DNA of 52,037 nucleotides from Bacteroidia bacterium (GCA_030433115.1 JAUILH010000012.1:1-52037), one strand, 5' to 3'; positions 1 to 10,376 are shown, counted from the stretch's first letter. Numbers and translations: made by a program. Notes: a model not told the origin generated them from the letters alone.

Positions 1-22
1 GCACCATCGCGGCGCGATAGAA

Positions 23-955
23 ATGTCCAACGTCTTGTTGAGCCAACCCCGTATTCCAAAAAAAACCGTCACTGCCGTCGAAGAACTCAATAACGCGCAG
101 CACGCCGACATGAAAGTGCTGGAGCAAGCACTCGATGATCAAAAATCGCAGGACTACGATCATATTAAGGATGTATTCAGACCCTCGCATGCTGATTATA
201 CCTACGATTCTAAGTATGGACATAGAGACTATCGTGGAGGAGGCAGAAGTTCGGCAAGAGAAACTGCCTGTAGAGTTGTGGCTGGTGCATTGGCTCAACA
301 GGTCCTCACACAATTGGGTGTGTCAATAAACGCTTATGTATCTGCCGTAGGAGATTTAGAGTTAGAACCGCAATCGGACATTGATTTTGAACTCATCGAT
401 GGCAATGTTGTTCGTTGTCCGGATGCTGAAATGGCTGAGAAGATGGTCGAATTGATCAAACAAGTTAGAAAGGAAGGAGATACCATAGGTGGACAAATTT
501 CCTGTTGCATAACTGGTGTACCGGTTGGACTGGGAGAACCTGCTTTTAATAAATTGCACGCAGATTTAGGGAAAGCTATGCTGTCCATCAATGCTGTCAA
601 AGGTTTTGAATATGGCAGCGGTTTTGCAGGCAGTAAAATGAGAGGATCACTGCACAATGATGCCTTTCGGCAGGAAGACGGAAAAATTGGAACCAAAACC
701 AACCATTCTGGAGGCATTCAGGGAGGTATTTCTAACGGAGAAGCCATTTATTTTAAAGTAGCCTTTAAACCCGTTGCTACCATTGTACAGTCACAGGATT
801 CTGTGAATAAGGATGGCGAATCCGTTTTGGTTGAGGGAAAAGGCCGGCACGACCCATGTGTAGTTCCAAGGGCTGTTCCCATTGTAGATGCCATGGCAGC
901 ATTGGTGTTGCTGGATCATTATTTGTTAAACAAAACAGTAAGAATTGATGACTAA
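23..955 (+). CDS. aroC: Chorismate synthase, C-terminal part (5' end missing or replaced)
   Basis: Chorismate synthase converts 5-enolpyruvylshikimate-3-phosphate to chorismate using reduced FMN, the last common step to aromatic amino acids. From about residue 39 to the end the match is plain: [36 protein letters not shown] (residues 69-81), SINAVKG, the Asn-His-Ser-Gly-Gly region near residue 228, and GKGRHDPC near the C-terminus. The family's N-terminal part (the GESHG motif, the RR-P motif, and the SGVFEG/TTGTP stretch) is absent. The ~38 codons upstream of base 137 resemble none of it in any frame, and the frame stays open to the window edge, so the start is not known and 23 is only the first ATG. 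The stop overlaps the next gene's ATG by 8 bases. Identity of the C-terminal part is secure; the 5' part is suspect. Confidence 0.9.
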   Translation: MSNVLLSQPRIPKKTVTAVEELNNAQHADMKVLEQALDDQKSQDYDHIKDVFRPSHADYTYDSKYGHRDYRGGGRSSARETACRVVAGALAQQVLTQLGVSINAYVSAVGDLELEPQSDIDFELIDGNVVRCPDAEMAEKMVELIKQVRKEGDTIGGQISCCITGVPVGLGEPAFNKLHADLGKAMLSINAVKGFEYGSGFAGSKMRGSLHNDAFRQEDGKIGTKTNHSGGIQGGISNGEAIYFKVAFKPVATIVQSQDSVNKDGESVLVEGKGRHDPCVVPRAVPIVDAMAALVLLDHYLLNKTVRIDD

Positions 956-2375
956 ATCAAGAAAAAGAATAGCCCTACACTGGCAGATTATTATCGGGAT
1001 GGTTCTGGGTATGATTTGGGCAGTTTTGTCTGTTTCAAACGGATGGAACGATTTTACTCAGGACTGGATCGATCCCTGGGGAGATATTTTTGTGAATGCC
1101 CTTAAATTAATTGCTTTGCCGCTTGTTTTTCTGTCTATTGTGATGGGGGTGTCGTCCTTGACTGATATTACAAAACTCGGTAGAATTGGCGGAAAAACTT
1201 TGGGTGCCTATTTAGTAACAACAGTTTTTGCGGTGAGTATTGGTTTGGCATTGGTGAATATTGTGAAACCTGGTTCTTTTGCCAACGACAGTGTGCTGGC
1301 TAAGAATAGAATTTCTTATGAGTTGTGGGTGGAATCAAAAGAAGAAGTTGATTATCAGCCAGGAGATAAGTTGAGAATGAGTGTTGATCCAAAATATGCT
1401 GAACTGAAAAAGGAAGCGCTCGCAAAGAATGAGGAGAATGAGGCTGAAACAAAAGAGACACTTGAAGCGAAAAAAGCAGATCCTCAAAAGCAGAAAGACG
1501 CGCCACCATTGCAACCCATGGTAGATATTGTGCCGAGCAATTTCTTTAAAGCATTTACCGCGGGAGCTATGCTTCAGATCATTTTTATTGCCATCTTTTT
1601 TGGAATTTGTATGGGCATGATTCAGCAAGAAAAGAGTCAAGCAGTGTTGAAAGTGATAGATGGTCTAAACGACATTTTCATAGCTATGGTAAACGTGATT
1701 ATGAAGGGAGCACCATTTTTTGTATTTGCCTTAATGGCCAGTAAAATGTCATCTATGGCAAAAGATACTAATGAGCTGGTGGAGGTGTTTGAGTCTCTCG
1801 GTTGGTATTCATTAACGGTAGTCGCTGGTTTGGTAACCATGGCTTTTATAGTGTACCCCTTGCTCATGAAATTTTTTGTAAAAGGAATGACCTTTAAGAA
1901 GTTCTTTGCCGGAATCAAAAATGCTCAAATCACCGCATTCTCAACAAGTTCAAGTGCGGCTACTTTACCTGTTACAATCGATTGTGTGAACAATGGATTA
2001 GGGGTTTCAAAGAGGATTTCAGATTTTGTTTTGCCAATTGGAGCTACCGTAAACATGGACGGTACAAGCCTGTATCAAGCCATTGCAGTGGTTTTTCTCG
2101 CTCAGTTCCACTTGATTGATTTGGATATGACCACTCAATTAACCATCGTGTCGATGGCAACATTGGCTTCAATTGGCTCTGCTGCGGTGCCGGGAGCTGG
2201 CTTAATCATGTTAATTTTAATTCTCGAAAGCGTAGGGCTTAATCCTGCCTGGATAGCTATTATTTTGCCGGTCGACAGGTTGTTAGATATGTGTCGAACA
2301 GTGGTCAACGTTACCGGAGACGCCACAGTATCCACCGTCATTGCACAATCGGAAGGGGAACTCAACGTTAAATAA
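948..2375 (+). CDS. Dicarboxylate/amino acid:cation symporter (DAACS family)
   Basis: Inner-membrane Na+- or H+-coupled carrier for C4-dicarboxylates or glutamate/aspartate (GltP/GltT/DctA family). Family signatures are clear: the serine-rich re-entrant loop [10 protein letters not shown] near residue 332, NMDGTSLYQ near 369, and [14 protein letters not shown] near the C-terminus, which supplies the substrate-binding Asp/Arg/Thr region. Repeated hydrophobic segments fit the usual eight helices. A charged insert of about 75 residues (roughly 118-195, rich in Lys and Glu) lies between helices 3 and 4; a long loop here is known in some relatives. I chose ATG 948, which overlaps the aroC stop (ATGACTAA); a TTG at 945 is a poorer start. 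The substrate cannot be told from sequence. The following gene begins 2 bases after the stop, so they are probably co-transcribed. Confidence 0.93.
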   Translation: MTKSRKRIALHWQIIIGMVLGMIWAVLSVSNGWNDFTQDWIDPWGDIFVNALKLIALPLVFLSIVMGVSSLTDITKLGRIGGKTLGAYLVTTVFAVSIGLALVNIVKPGSFANDSVLAKNRISYELWVESKEEVDYQPGDKLRMSVDPKYAELKKEALAKNEENEAETKETLEAKKADPQKQKDAPPLQPMVDIVPSNFFKAFTAGAMLQIIFIAIFFGICMGMIQQEKSQAVLKVIDGLNDIFIAMVNVIMKGAPFFVFALMASKMSSMAKDTNELVEVFESLGWYSLTVVAGLVTMAFIVYPLLMKFFVKGMTFKKFFAGIKNAQITAFSTSSSAATLPVTIDCVNNGLGVSKRISDFVLPIGATVNMDGTSLYQAIAVVFLAQFHLIDLDMTTQLTIVSMATLASIGSAAVPGAGLIMLILILESVGLNPAWIAIILPVDRLLDMCRTVVNVTGDATVSTVIAQSEGELNVK

Positions 2376-2377
2376 CC

Positions 2378-5317
2378 ATGGGAATTTTTAAGAGGAAGAA
2401 AGATGAGCTTGGTTCCACTGCAGGAGCTAGCACCTCAGCTACAGACGATATGCAAAAAGGCAAAAAGCCAAAAAAGGCACTTTGGAAGCGAATTTTAAAA
2501 TGGACTGGTATTAGTTTCCTAGTCCTGCTCATTTTGCTTATAGCGGCCCCATTTTTATTCAAGCCACAGATCATTCGGCTGATAGAAAAAGCAGCAACTG
2601 ATAACTTAAATGCCAAGGTAGAAATTGGGGATGCAGACCTCAGTATTTTCTCAAGTTTTCCAAATTTCACATTGAAGTTATATGACGTCAAAGTAGATGG
2701 TGTGGGGGAGTTTGATGGGATTACATTGGCAGATTTACCCCAGGTAGAAGCAAAAATGAACTTTTGGAGTGTAGTAGGTGGTGGAAAATACACCGTTAAG
2801 AAACTTAAATTGATTGATCCAAAAATCCATATTGTGGTAACCGAGGAAGGGAAGGCCAATTATGACATTACCATTCCTGATTCCAGTAAAACAGATCCCG
2901 AAGAAGAGGTCCCTTTTCAATTGGCGCTTACAGATTACAGCATTGAAAATGGGGAATTCATTTATGACGATAAGTATTACGATACCTATGTGGAATTAAA
3001 GGGCATGAATCACAGTGGGAAAATGACCATTAATGGAGATGTGTATGATATGTCAACGCATACCGATATGAAAGAATTTACCCTTGAATATGATGAGGTA
3101 GCATACATTCATAAAGCCAAAACTAATATGGACGCAGATTTGCAAATCGATATGACTGAAGATATGGTCCTAAAGTTTATGGAGAATCAAATCATGCTCA
3201 ATGAATTGAAATTGCATGCAGATGGTGCCTTTGTTATGGATGACAGAGGCTATAAGTTTGATGAGTTTCATTTGAGCGCTGATGAGTCTTCTTTTGCCAA
3301 TTTCATGTCTATGATTCCTACTCCTTATCAGGTGGATTTGGGAGACTTAAAAACAGACGGTACTCTAGCACTTAAGGCGCATGTCAATGGTTATTATGCG
3401 GATAACGCCATGCCTGCAATGGCTATAGATATGATGGTGAATAATGCCATGGTACAATATCCGGGAATGCCCTCAAATATTAGCAGCATCAATGTGGACG
3501 CTCACGTCAATAAACCAGATGAGTCTTTGAGTTTTGATGGAATGGTGATAAATGTTAAAAGACTAGATGCCGATTTTGCCGGAAACACCCTGCGCTCAAG
3601 TTTAAATATCACCAACCCGGAATCAGACCCGAATATTGCCGCCAAATTATTGGCAAATATTGATCTAGAAAGTTTAAAAACAGTCATTCCTATGCCGGAA
3701 GGAGAAGAACTGTCAGGAAAAATCAAATCTGATGTAGAAATGGCGGGACGGTTGTCCAGTATTGAAAATGAACAGTACGAACAGTTCAAAGCTAAGGGAG
3801 ATTTGTTGATCACGCAGATGCACTACAAATCGGCTGACTTGTCGGATGTAGTCGATCTGGATTCCCTGGATTTTCAGTTTTCGCCTCAGTATCTGGCGCT
3901 CAAAACACTCAATGCGCGCATAGGTAAAAATGACTTCCAGGCAGATGGAAAAATCGACAATTATTTGGCCTATTATTTTAAGGATGAGTTGTTGAAAGGC
4001 GAATTCAATTTGCGGTCAAATTACCTGAATGCGGATGATTTCATGACAGAAACCTCTGAAGAATCTGCGGAAGTTGATGCATCTGACAGTTCAGAAAACA
4101 ATCAGGTGATTCCCGTTCCCGCCAATATAGATTTTCAATTACATACTAGTTTAAAGGAGGTCATCTATGATGGCATTTCTATCACCAATGTAAAAGGAGA
4201 TGTACATGTTAAGGACCAGGCGGCAGATCTCCAAAATCTGTCTTTAAATGCCTTGGGAGGTTCTGTTGTAATGAACGGTTTGTATGACACAAAAAATGCG
4301 GATAAACCTCATGTTGAAATGGGATATGAACTTAAAAGCATCAACATTGCTGAAGCGGCTAGTGCATTTATGACCATTGAAAAGTTAGCACCCATTGCAA
4401 AGTATTGTGAAGGTATGATCAATTCTAGCTTTCAGTTTAATGGTGATTTAAGTGCTAATCTTGAACCTATTTACGAGAGCTTGACTGGGGATGGGACCTT
4501 GAGTTCTTCTTCAGTTGAGGTAGCTGGATTCAAGCCATTGGAGAAATTGTCTTCAGTCTTGAATAGATCTGAAATTGCACAGCAAACTTTCAAGAATATC
4601 AATATGGCTTTTGAGTTTAAAGACGGAAAAGTTTTTGTCAATCCTTTCAATGTCAATTTAGGCAAAGCCAAAACAGAAGTATCCGGTAATACGTCCTTTG
4701 AACAAGATATCGACTACACCATGGCAACCTTTATCCCTAAGTCGAGTGTGCCAAAAAGTGCCATTGCTGCGGCTGAAAAAGCTATGGGGGCAGCGAATGG
4801 ATTAGGACTTAATCTGGGAGAGTTACCAAATGAGATTCCTGTTAATGTGCTTCTGAAAGGGAAGGTTACCGATCCTGAAATAACAACTGACTTGCAGGAA
4901 AAACTTTTAGAACTTACAGGTAACCTAACCGATCAGTTGAAAGATAAACTGAATGAGACTAAAGATTCGATTATCAATGAAGTGAAAGATAAAGTCGATG
5001 ACAAAATTGATGAGGTTAAAGATGATTTAAAAGAGCGACGGGATAAAATTCTGGCAGATGCTCAAATTCAGGCAGATAAAATCAAAGCTGCCGGAAAGGC
5101 AAGTGCAGATAAAGCGCGGTTGGAAGCAGATAAAGCTTATGATGAGGCCATAGCTGCTGCCGGGAATAATCCTATTAAGAAAAAGGCTGCACAGGTAGTG
5201 GCTCAGAAGGCGAAAGACAAGGCTTACGAGAAAGCAGATCAGATTGAGGAAGAGGCCAATCAAAAGGCTGATAAGCTCATGGAGGAAGCACATGAAAAAG
5301 CGAATAAGTTAGAATAG
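2378..5317 (+). CDS. AsmA-like inner-membrane-anchored protein with helical C-terminal tail
   Basis: 979 residues. A short Lys-rich cytoplasmic N-terminus is followed by one transmembrane helix (about 43-61) and a very long periplasmic region of AsmA type: the start FKPQIIRLIEKAATDNLNAKVEIGD-like stretch just after the membrane and repeated beta-rich segments ending near residue 850. Known relatives (AsmA, TamB, YhdP) form hydrophobic-groove bridges linked to phospholipid transport or outer-membrane assembly, so a similar role is inferred. From about residue 855 to the end the sequence becomes an almost purely Lys/Glu/Asp/Ala helical region with heptad-like spacing, which is not part of the AsmA fold. 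The start is 2 bases after the symporter stop. Family assignment is good; function is inferred. Confidence 0.85.
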   Translation: MGIFKRKKDELGSTAGASTSATDDMQKGKKPKKALWKRILKWTGISFLVLLILLIAAPFLFKPQIIRLIEKAATDNLNAKVEIGDADLSIFSSFPNFTLKLYDVKVDGVGEFDGITLADLPQVEAKMNFWSVVGGGKYTVKKLKLIDPKIHIVVTEEGKANYDITIPDSSKTDPEEEVPFQLALTDYSIENGEFIYDDKYYDTYVELKGMNHSGKMTINGDVYDMSTHTDMKEFTLEYDEVAYIHKAKTNMDADLQIDMTEDMVLKFMENQIMLNELKLHADGAFVMDDRGYKFDEFHLSADESSFANFMSMIPTPYQVDLGDLKTDGTLALKAHVNGYYADNAMPAMAIDMMVNNAMVQYPGMPSNISSINVDAHVNKPDESLSFDGMVINVKRLDADFAGNTLRSSLNITNPESDPNIAAKLLANIDLESLKTVIPMPEGEELSGKIKSDVEMAGRLSSIENEQYEQFKAKGDLLITQMHYKSADLSDVVDLDSLDFQFSPQYLALKTLNARIGKNDFQADGKIDNYLAYYFKDELLKGEFNLRSNYLNADDFMTETSEESAEVDASDSSENNQVIPVPANIDFQLHTSLKEVIYDGISITNVKGDVHVKDQAADLQNLSLNALGGSVVMNGLYDTKNADKPHVEMGYELKSINIAEAASAFMTIEKLAPIAKYCEGMINSSFQFNGDLSANLEPIYESLTGDGTLSSSSVEVAGFKPLEKLSSVLNRSEIAQQTFKNINMAFEFKDGKVFVNPFNVNLGKAKTEVSGNTSFEQDIDYTMATFIPKSSVPKSAIAAAEKAMGAANGLGLNLGELPNEIPVNVLLKGKVTDPEITTDLQEKLLELTGNLTDQLKDKLNETKDSIINEVKDKVDDKIDEVKDDLKERRDKILADAQIQADKIKAAGKASADKARLEADKAYDEAIAAAGNNPIKKKAAQVVAQKAKDKAYEKADQIEEEANQKADKLMEEAHEKANKLE

Positions 5318-5387
5318 CAAAAACTGTATCGATTTTCCGAAACATTTTGGCAAGATTCTAGTATAGACAACTGCATATAGTCAAGCA

Positions 5388-7511
5388 ATGAGTAAACAAA
5401 TTATCTTTTTAGCCATACTGTCGGTGTGTCTCCAATTCAATGTGAGCGCCCAGGATGAGGATTTTTGTGGTCCGAGTAAGAACAAAAAAATCAAGAAGAT
5501 TTACGAGAAGTTGTATGAGCGTGAAACAACCGATCAGGAACGTTTCAAATTATTAGTAGAAGCCTTTAAAATCGATGAATATTGCACCCAATGTTATTAT
5601 GATTTTGCTGACTTGTCATATTACAAGGCGAACAAAAACAATACCTCATACACCAAAGCAAAGGAGTATTTTATCAAGAGCATAGAGGTATGTCCTACCT
5701 ATAAAGCAGACGCGTATTTCAATTTAGCAATGATCTGTACTTTTGAAGAGGAGCGTGAAGAAGCCCTCAAATGGATCGAGGGATTTGAAAACTTTGGCTC
5801 AGATGATGCAAAAAGAAAAGGAGCACAGTACGATGATAAGGTGGCTTATCTCCAGCCCATTAAAAAGGATTTGGAGTATTGGCACAAATGGCACACTACA
5901 GAGGTAAAATTTAAACCTGAGCCGGTAAACAACGTGTCAACGGGTATTGATGAATATCTGCCCATGTTGTCACCAGATAATGAATTACTGTATTTCTCCA
6001 GAAAAGAGAAAATTTCTAAGACCGGTGCAAATGATCCATTCAACAGTGGTTTTGAAGAACCTTTGTATTTGGCTTACAGAGAAGACGTTTTAAAAGATTT
6101 TGATGGAGGCACTAAAATGAACGCCCCTTTTGACGATGACATGTTTGTTGGATTGGGAGGTGTGACCATTTCCGTAGACAATCATGAAATGATTATTTGC
6201 GGGTGTGAAAACGTTCAAATGGATATGAATGGCGATGGCCGCAAAACTGCCAGTGAGGTCTATAAAAATTGTGATTTATTCTCAACAACCTATGAAAAGG
6301 TATACGACATCAAGACCAAAAAATATTCTCTAAAATGGAGTGAGTTAAAACGTCTGGATGATCGAATTAATACACCTGATGGTTGGGAAGCCACCCCAAC
6401 ACTGTCCGGAGATGGGAAGACACTGTATTTCGCAGCCATCAAACCTGGCAAGATTGACATTGATATCTATTACAGTAAAAGACAGGACGATGGGTCTTGG
6501 TCGAGATGCCGAAAAGTAAAGGGCATTAATACCAATGGAGACGACAAAGCGCCTTTTATGCATGCGGATAGTAAAACCATGTATTTTGTGTCAGGACCGA
6601 GTAAGACCGCTGCTCAAATGAATAATGAGTATGAATATGAAAAGAAAGGAGCCGGTGGTTTCGATCTGTATTTCTCTAAACAAAAAAAGGACGGAACCTG
6701 GTCTGCGCCAACCCTAATGGCCAAACCGATTAATACACCCGCCGATGAATTGGGCTTGATTGTAAGTACCGATGGTCATTGGGCATATTTCTCTTCAAGC
6801 AGATATGGGAGCAATGGTGGCACGGATATTTTTAGGTTTGAATTGTACGAAGAAGCCAAACCCGAGAAGGTGAAATTATTGAAAGGAACCGTGAAGGATG
6901 AAAAAGGTAAACCTGATACGGAGGCGGTTGTTGAGATCAAGCGCAAAGGTTCTGACGAAAAGGTCACCACTAAGGTGAATGATGAGGGGAACTTTGCGGT
7001 CATTGTGGATGATGAAGGTGAACCGGAAGACATCATAGTGACCACTAAAAAGAAAGGGCATGCACCAGCGTCTCATTTGATCACAGTGGAAGATCAAAAG
7101 GAGATGGAAAAGAAGCATGTGGCCACTGTGAAAGTAAAAGAAATGACACCGGTTAAAGTGAAAACGGGCGCCAAATTCACCATCCAGGACATTCGTTACG
7201 CCACTGCATCATACGATTTAACTGACCATTCAAAATTTGTGCTAGACCAGTTTATTGAATACTTAAAGGAAAATCCCATCATGAAAATTGAGATTCAAGG
7301 TCACACAGATAACGAAGGAATTGCAGCCAAGAATAAAGTCTTATCTCAAAATCGTGCCGATGGGGTAAAAGCCTACATGGTGTCAAAAGGCATCAATGCA
7401 AATAGACTCACAGCGAAAGGCTTTGGTCAGGAAGACCCTAAGGTGCCAAATACCTCTGCCGCCAATAAGGCTCAGAATAGACGAACGGACTTTAAGGTAT
7501 TGGCGTTGTAA
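5388..7511 (+). CDS. OmpA-family protein with TPR, PD40 propeller and CRD domains (PorE-like)
   Basis: 707 residues. Signal peptide 1-21 (cleavage after VSA), TPR-like helices about 30-150, WD40-like PD40 propeller about 190-480 (repeats with YFSR, LYFAAIK, MYFVSG and AYFSSSRYG), a carboxypeptidase-regulatory-like beta domain about 492-590, and a C-terminal OmpA peptidoglycan-binding domain about 600-707 (IEIQGHTDNEG and SQNRADGVKAYM). This order matches PorE, a periplasmic T9SS component described in Porphyromonas gingivalis that ties the secretion machinery to peptidoglycan. Unlike that lipoprotein, no lipobox Cys is seen here. Bacteroidota also carry several paralogues with this plan, so the PorE role is likely but not proven. 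It stands alone: 70 bases separate it from the gene before, and the next gene is convergent. Confidence 0.85.
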   Translation: MSKQIIFLAILSVCLQFNVSAQDEDFCGPSKNKKIKKIYEKLYERETTDQERFKLLVEAFKIDEYCTQCYYDFADLSYYKANKNNTSYTKAKEYFIKSIEVCPTYKADAYFNLAMICTFEEEREEALKWIEGFENFGSDDAKRKGAQYDDKVAYLQPIKKDLEYWHKWHTTEVKFKPEPVNNVSTGIDEYLPMLSPDNELLYFSRKEKISKTGANDPFNSGFEEPLYLAYREDVLKDFDGGTKMNAPFDDDMFVGLGGVTISVDNHEMIICGCENVQMDMNGDGRKTASEVYKNCDLFSTTYEKVYDIKTKKYSLKWSELKRLDDRINTPDGWEATPTLSGDGKTLYFAAIKPGKIDIDIYYSKRQDDGSWSRCRKVKGINTNGDDKAPFMHADSKTMYFVSGPSKTAAQMNNEYEYEKKGAGGFDLYFSKQKKDGTWSAPTLMAKPINTPADELGLIVSTDGHWAYFSSSRYGSNGGTDIFRFELYEEAKPEKVKLLKGTVKDEKGKPDTEAVVEIKRKGSDEKVTTKVNDEGNFAVIVDDEGEPEDIIVTTKKKGHAPASHLITVEDQKEMEKKHVATVKVKEMTPVKVKTGAKFTIQDIRYATASYDLTDHSKFVLDQFIEYLKENPIMKIEIQGHTDNEGIAAKNKVLSQNRADGVKAYMVSKGINANRLTAKGFGQEDPKVPNTSAANKAQNRRTDFKVLAL

Positions 7512-7526
7512 GGGCTAGTTATTTGA

Positions 7527-8084
7527 TCAATCATCAAAGCGTTCTAGAACAGAGCTTTTGAATGCTAAAAGTTTGCTAGAATCTTGTGTGTATTTAAATT
7601 CAAAATCAAAAAACCGATTCAGTTTTACTGTATCCTTATTGAGGATGAGTCGATTGAGCATTAAGATATTATTGGATATATCATCAATATGGCTCTCACC
7701 AAATATGTCAAAATAATCTATTGCTAAATCTGACATGGTCCATAAGCCCCAATTATTCCTCATCCACATACCGAGTCCAAAATGAAATTCGATTTCATCA
7801 CATATTTTAAACAAATGTTTGGCATATTCATTACTTCCCGTATCCAACACGTTTAGAGCTTCTAGAACAGTTTTTGGTAGATAGAGAGAGTCGTAAAAAT
7901 TTAGCTTGATTAGTGTATCTGAGTGTGGGAAAGATGACAACGAATCACAATCATTGATATTAAAAAATGGGTGTGGCTTTGAAATTACTTTTATCTCGTG
8001 TTGATGTACTTCTGCTTTTTGTTCATTGCGTTGTAAGCAGGAAGTAATAAGTGTGATTAGGATGAAAAAAAATATAACCTTCAT
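7527..8084 (-). CDS. Small lipoprotein with a DUF6794-like domain
   Basis: 185 residues with a lipoprotein signal: a hydrophobic stretch ending in LITSC at residues 12-16, followed by a polar spacer. The mature part runs from LPKTVLEALNVLD to a striking aromatic motif, HFGLGMWMRNNWGLW, then SHIDDISNNILMLNRLIL. I recall this motif set as the small domain DUF6794, found in many Bacteroidota lipoproteins of unknown function, but could not check it. The gene is convergent with the PorE-like gene 15 bases away, and 158 bases separate it from the FKBP gene upstream on the same strand, with a terminator in that gap. It is probably transcribed alone. No function is proposed. Confidence 0.7.
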   Translation of the reverse strand: MKVIFFFILITLITSCLQRNEQKAEVHQHEIKVISKPHPFFNINDCDSLSSFPHSDTLIKLNFYDSLYLPKTVLEALNVLDTGSNEYAKHLFKICDEIEFHFGLGMWMRNNWGLWTMSDLAIDYFDIFGESHIDDISNNILMLNRLILNKDTVKLNRFFDFEFKYTQDSSKLLAFKSSVLERFDD

Positions 8085-8195
8085 TGTTGATGTTTTGTAT
8101 ATAACGGATAGCTTTTGTCACTAGGTATTTCAAATTAGATCCCATTGATTGACAAGTATTAGACGTTTAGTAATCTCAACAATTGAAAACAAAAA

Positions 8196-8220
8196 AAAAG
8201 CAGCTCCATGAGCTGCTTTT
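8196..8220 (-). terminator. Intrinsic terminator after the purL-fkp-fkp group
   Basis: A near-perfect hairpin, stem 8196-8206 with 8210-8220, lies 22 bases past the stop of the FKBP gene. Read on the minus strand it is followed by a run of nine T (the A run at 8191-8199), as in a classical rho-independent terminator. Confidence 0.85.
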
Positions 8221-8242
8221 CAAATCTTTTAAAACCTAAAAT

Positions 8243-9655
8243 CTACTTAATCTCAAGTAACTCTACTTGAAAGATCAAAGCGTCATATGGTTTAATGGCG
8301 CCACCAGGTCTTGGGTTGGCACCATAGCCTAATTCTTGTGGGACATAGAATTCGAATTTATCACCTACAGACATTAACTGCAGTCCTTCGATCCATCCCT
8401 GTATTACTTGAGTTACACCAAACTCAGCTGGCTCACCACGATCTACAGAACTGTCGAATACAGTCCCATCAATCAAGGTACCATGGTAATGAACTCTGAC
8501 CCGATCACTTGGAGTTGGTTTTGGTCCGCCTGATCCTGATTTAAGTACCTTATACTGAAGTCCGGAAGCCGTTACTTTAACACCAGGTTTTTTCGCATTT
8601 TCAGCTAAGAAATTTGCTCCTTTCTTGATGGCCAACTTGGTTAAGAAAGCATCATGATCCTGAATACTCATTTTGGCTTCTTTTCTCAGAAGTACATCAG
8701 ACAAACCGTCAATAAAACTGGCTTGATCTATATTGTCAACAAACTGGTTTTCCTGATTTTTTTTGGACTCGACCAAAGTCATGGCTATGGCATAAGAAAA
8801 TCCATCTTTGACTTCCTGAGGCATTTGGTCAGGCGTTTTATCATAACTTAAAAAATCCTGAATATTCTTCTGGAATTGAGTGTCTTCCAAAGAAGTTGAT
8901 TGACCAAATTTTTCATCAACCTGGTCAACAATAGACTGCATATCCACATTGGCCGCCATCTCTTGAGATAGACTATTGACATTTTGCAGCAAGTTCAAAC
9001 CATTGTTCATTCCCAATACGTAAGCATTTTTTTGATCATCATTGTAGGCGTCAAATCCATCAATAACGGCAATAGGGCTTTCCTGCTGAGTATTAGGCTG
9101 CGGCTGCGCACTTCTGTCTTTTTCCAAATTAGCCAAAAATTCCTGCATGTCTTGAATGGAAATGGCAGTTGGTTGACCATTGAATTGATGCTCCGCACCA
9201 GCTATCATGGCCGACTTGTTCAACTTTTCACCGACATTGAGAGCAGACATTTTTCTTTGTGCTCCCTCAGCCAGCATTACCCCTTGTGCATAACTCAAGT
9301 TTTTGAGATCTTCCTCATTCAGGTCTTCTTTGGCAGAAATCTTCTGATAAATGCTGCCAACTACTTCCTGACATTTCTGAAGATCCATGGTGGCAGATCC
9401 GTTTAAATGATCGGAAAACCCTTTAAAGCCTTCTTGAGGCCTGGATTGTTCACCGCTCAGTTGAAGTTGAGCCATGGTTTCAACGTAAGTCAATCCAGCG
9501 CCCATACCAATCGCATAATTGAGTTTGGTTTCTGGATTTGCCATGTCCAATGCAGGGGCTTCAGTGACTTGTTCCTCTGCCGTCTGTTCTTTTTTGTCAT
9601 CGCCGCAACTCACCAAAAGTGCAGCACAAATTCCTAGTCCGATAAAGTGTTTCAT
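8243..9655 (-). CDS. FKBP-type peptidyl-prolyl isomerase lipoprotein with four FKBP_N-like units
   Basis: 470 residues from ATG 9655. A lipoprotein signal ends in LLVSC at Cys17. The C-terminal FKBP domain (about 383-470) has the expected pocket residues: [30 protein letters not shown] and [10 protein letters not shown]. It should speed proline isomerisation of exported proteins, on the periplasmic side of a membrane. Mip/FkpA proteins normally have one helical N-terminal dimerisation domain; here I count four similar units starting near 44 ([10 protein letters not shown]), 119 ([12 protein letters not shown]), 209 ([10 protein letters not shown]) and 285 ([10 protein letters not shown]). I chose ATG 9655, one base after the previous stop; a TTG at 9664 would overlap that gene. 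The unit next upstream is a shorter FKBP paralogue whose catalytic domain is very similar. Confidence 0.92.
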   Translation of the reverse strand: MKHFIGLGICAALLVSCGDDKKEQTAEEQVTEAPALDMANPETKLNYAIGMGAGLTYVETMAQLQLSGEQSRPQEGFKGFSDHLNGSATMDLQKCQEVVGSIYQKISAKEDLNEEDLKNLSYAQGVMLAEGAQRKMSALNVGEKLNKSAMIAGAEHQFNGQPTAISIQDMQEFLANLEKDRSAQPQPNTQQESPIAVIDGFDAYNDDQKNAYVLGMNNGLNLLQNVNSLSQEMAANVDMQSIVDQVDEKFGQSTSLEDTQFQKNIQDFLSYDKTPDQMPQEVKDGFSYAIAMTLVESKKNQENQFVDNIDQASFIDGLSDVLLRKEAKMSIQDHDAFLTKLAIKKGANFLAENAKKPGVKVTASGLQYKVLKSGSGGPKPTPSDRVRVHYHGTLIDGTVFDSSVDRGEPAEFGVTQVIQGWIEGLQLMSVGDKFEFYVPQELGYGANPRPGGAIKPYDALIFQVELLEIK

Positions 9656-9656
9656 T

Positions 9657-10340
9657 CTAATCAATAGAGATTAATTCAACTTCAAAAATCAAGGCGTCAT
9701 ATGGTTTAATTGGTCCACCTGGTCTTGGATTAGCACCATAAGCCATATCGTAAGGAATGTATAGTTTCCATTTAGAACCAACAGGCATTAATTGCAACGC
9801 TTCTGTCCAGCCCTTGATAACTTGATTGACACCAAAAGAGGCTGGCTGCCCTCTATCTACGGAACTATCGAAAACAGTGCCATCGATTAATGTTCCGTGA
9901 TAATGAGTGGTCACTTTTGAAGTCGGACCTGGTTTTTCACCTTCTCCCATTGTAATAACTTCATACTGCAAACCGCTTGGTAAAGTAGTGACTTCTTTTC
10001 TTTGGGCATTTTTAGCCAAAAAGTCTTCACCAGCTTTCTTATTTTTCTCACCAGCCATTTCCTTTTGCTTGGTGAAATATGCATTCAAAATTTGATTGGC
10101 TTCTTCATCTGTAATTTGCTTATCTCCAGCCATCACATCATTCAAAGCCGCAGCAAAAGCATCTGCGTTTAAGCCCTCTACTCCCTGATTTTTAAGTTGA
10201 TTGCCAACATTTATTCCAAGGCAATAACTCACACTATCCATCTCTGTTTTAAACTTCATTTTCTTGTTTTTTTGCGCCGATACAGAACCACACAATAGGG
10301 CCATGCTTAACACAAGTACTGATTTATAAATTGTTTTCAT
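9657..10340 (-). CDS. FKBP-type peptidyl-prolyl cis-trans isomerase (FkpA/Mip type)
   Basis: 227 residues: a Sec signal peptide (cleavage after SVSA near residue 22), one helical FKBP_N domain (about 33-110, beginning [14 protein letters not shown]), and a C-terminal FKBP domain (about 130-227) with [28 protein letters not shown] and [13 protein letters not shown]. This is the ordinary FkpA/Mip layout, a dimeric periplasmic folding catalyst and chaperone. No lipobox is seen, so it is probably soluble. It lies 36 bases downstream of purL and 1 base upstream of the larger FKBP paralogue; the two are surely co-transcribed and look like a tandem duplication in which the second copy gained extra N-terminal units. 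Confidence 0.93.
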   Translation of the reverse strand: MKTIYKSVLVLSMALLCGSVSAQKNKKMKFKTEMDSVSYCLGINVGNQLKNQGVEGLNADAFAAALNDVMAGDKQITDEEANQILNAYFTKQKEMAGEKNKKAGEDFLAKNAQRKEVTTLPSGLQYEVITMGEGEKPGPTSKVTTHYHGTLIDGTVFDSSVDRGQPASFGVNQVIKGWTEALQLMPVGSKWKLYIPYDMAYGANPRPGGPIKPYDALIFEVELISID

Positions 10341-10376
10341 ATGTCTGTTTTTAGCATCTTAACCAAATACCTTGCC

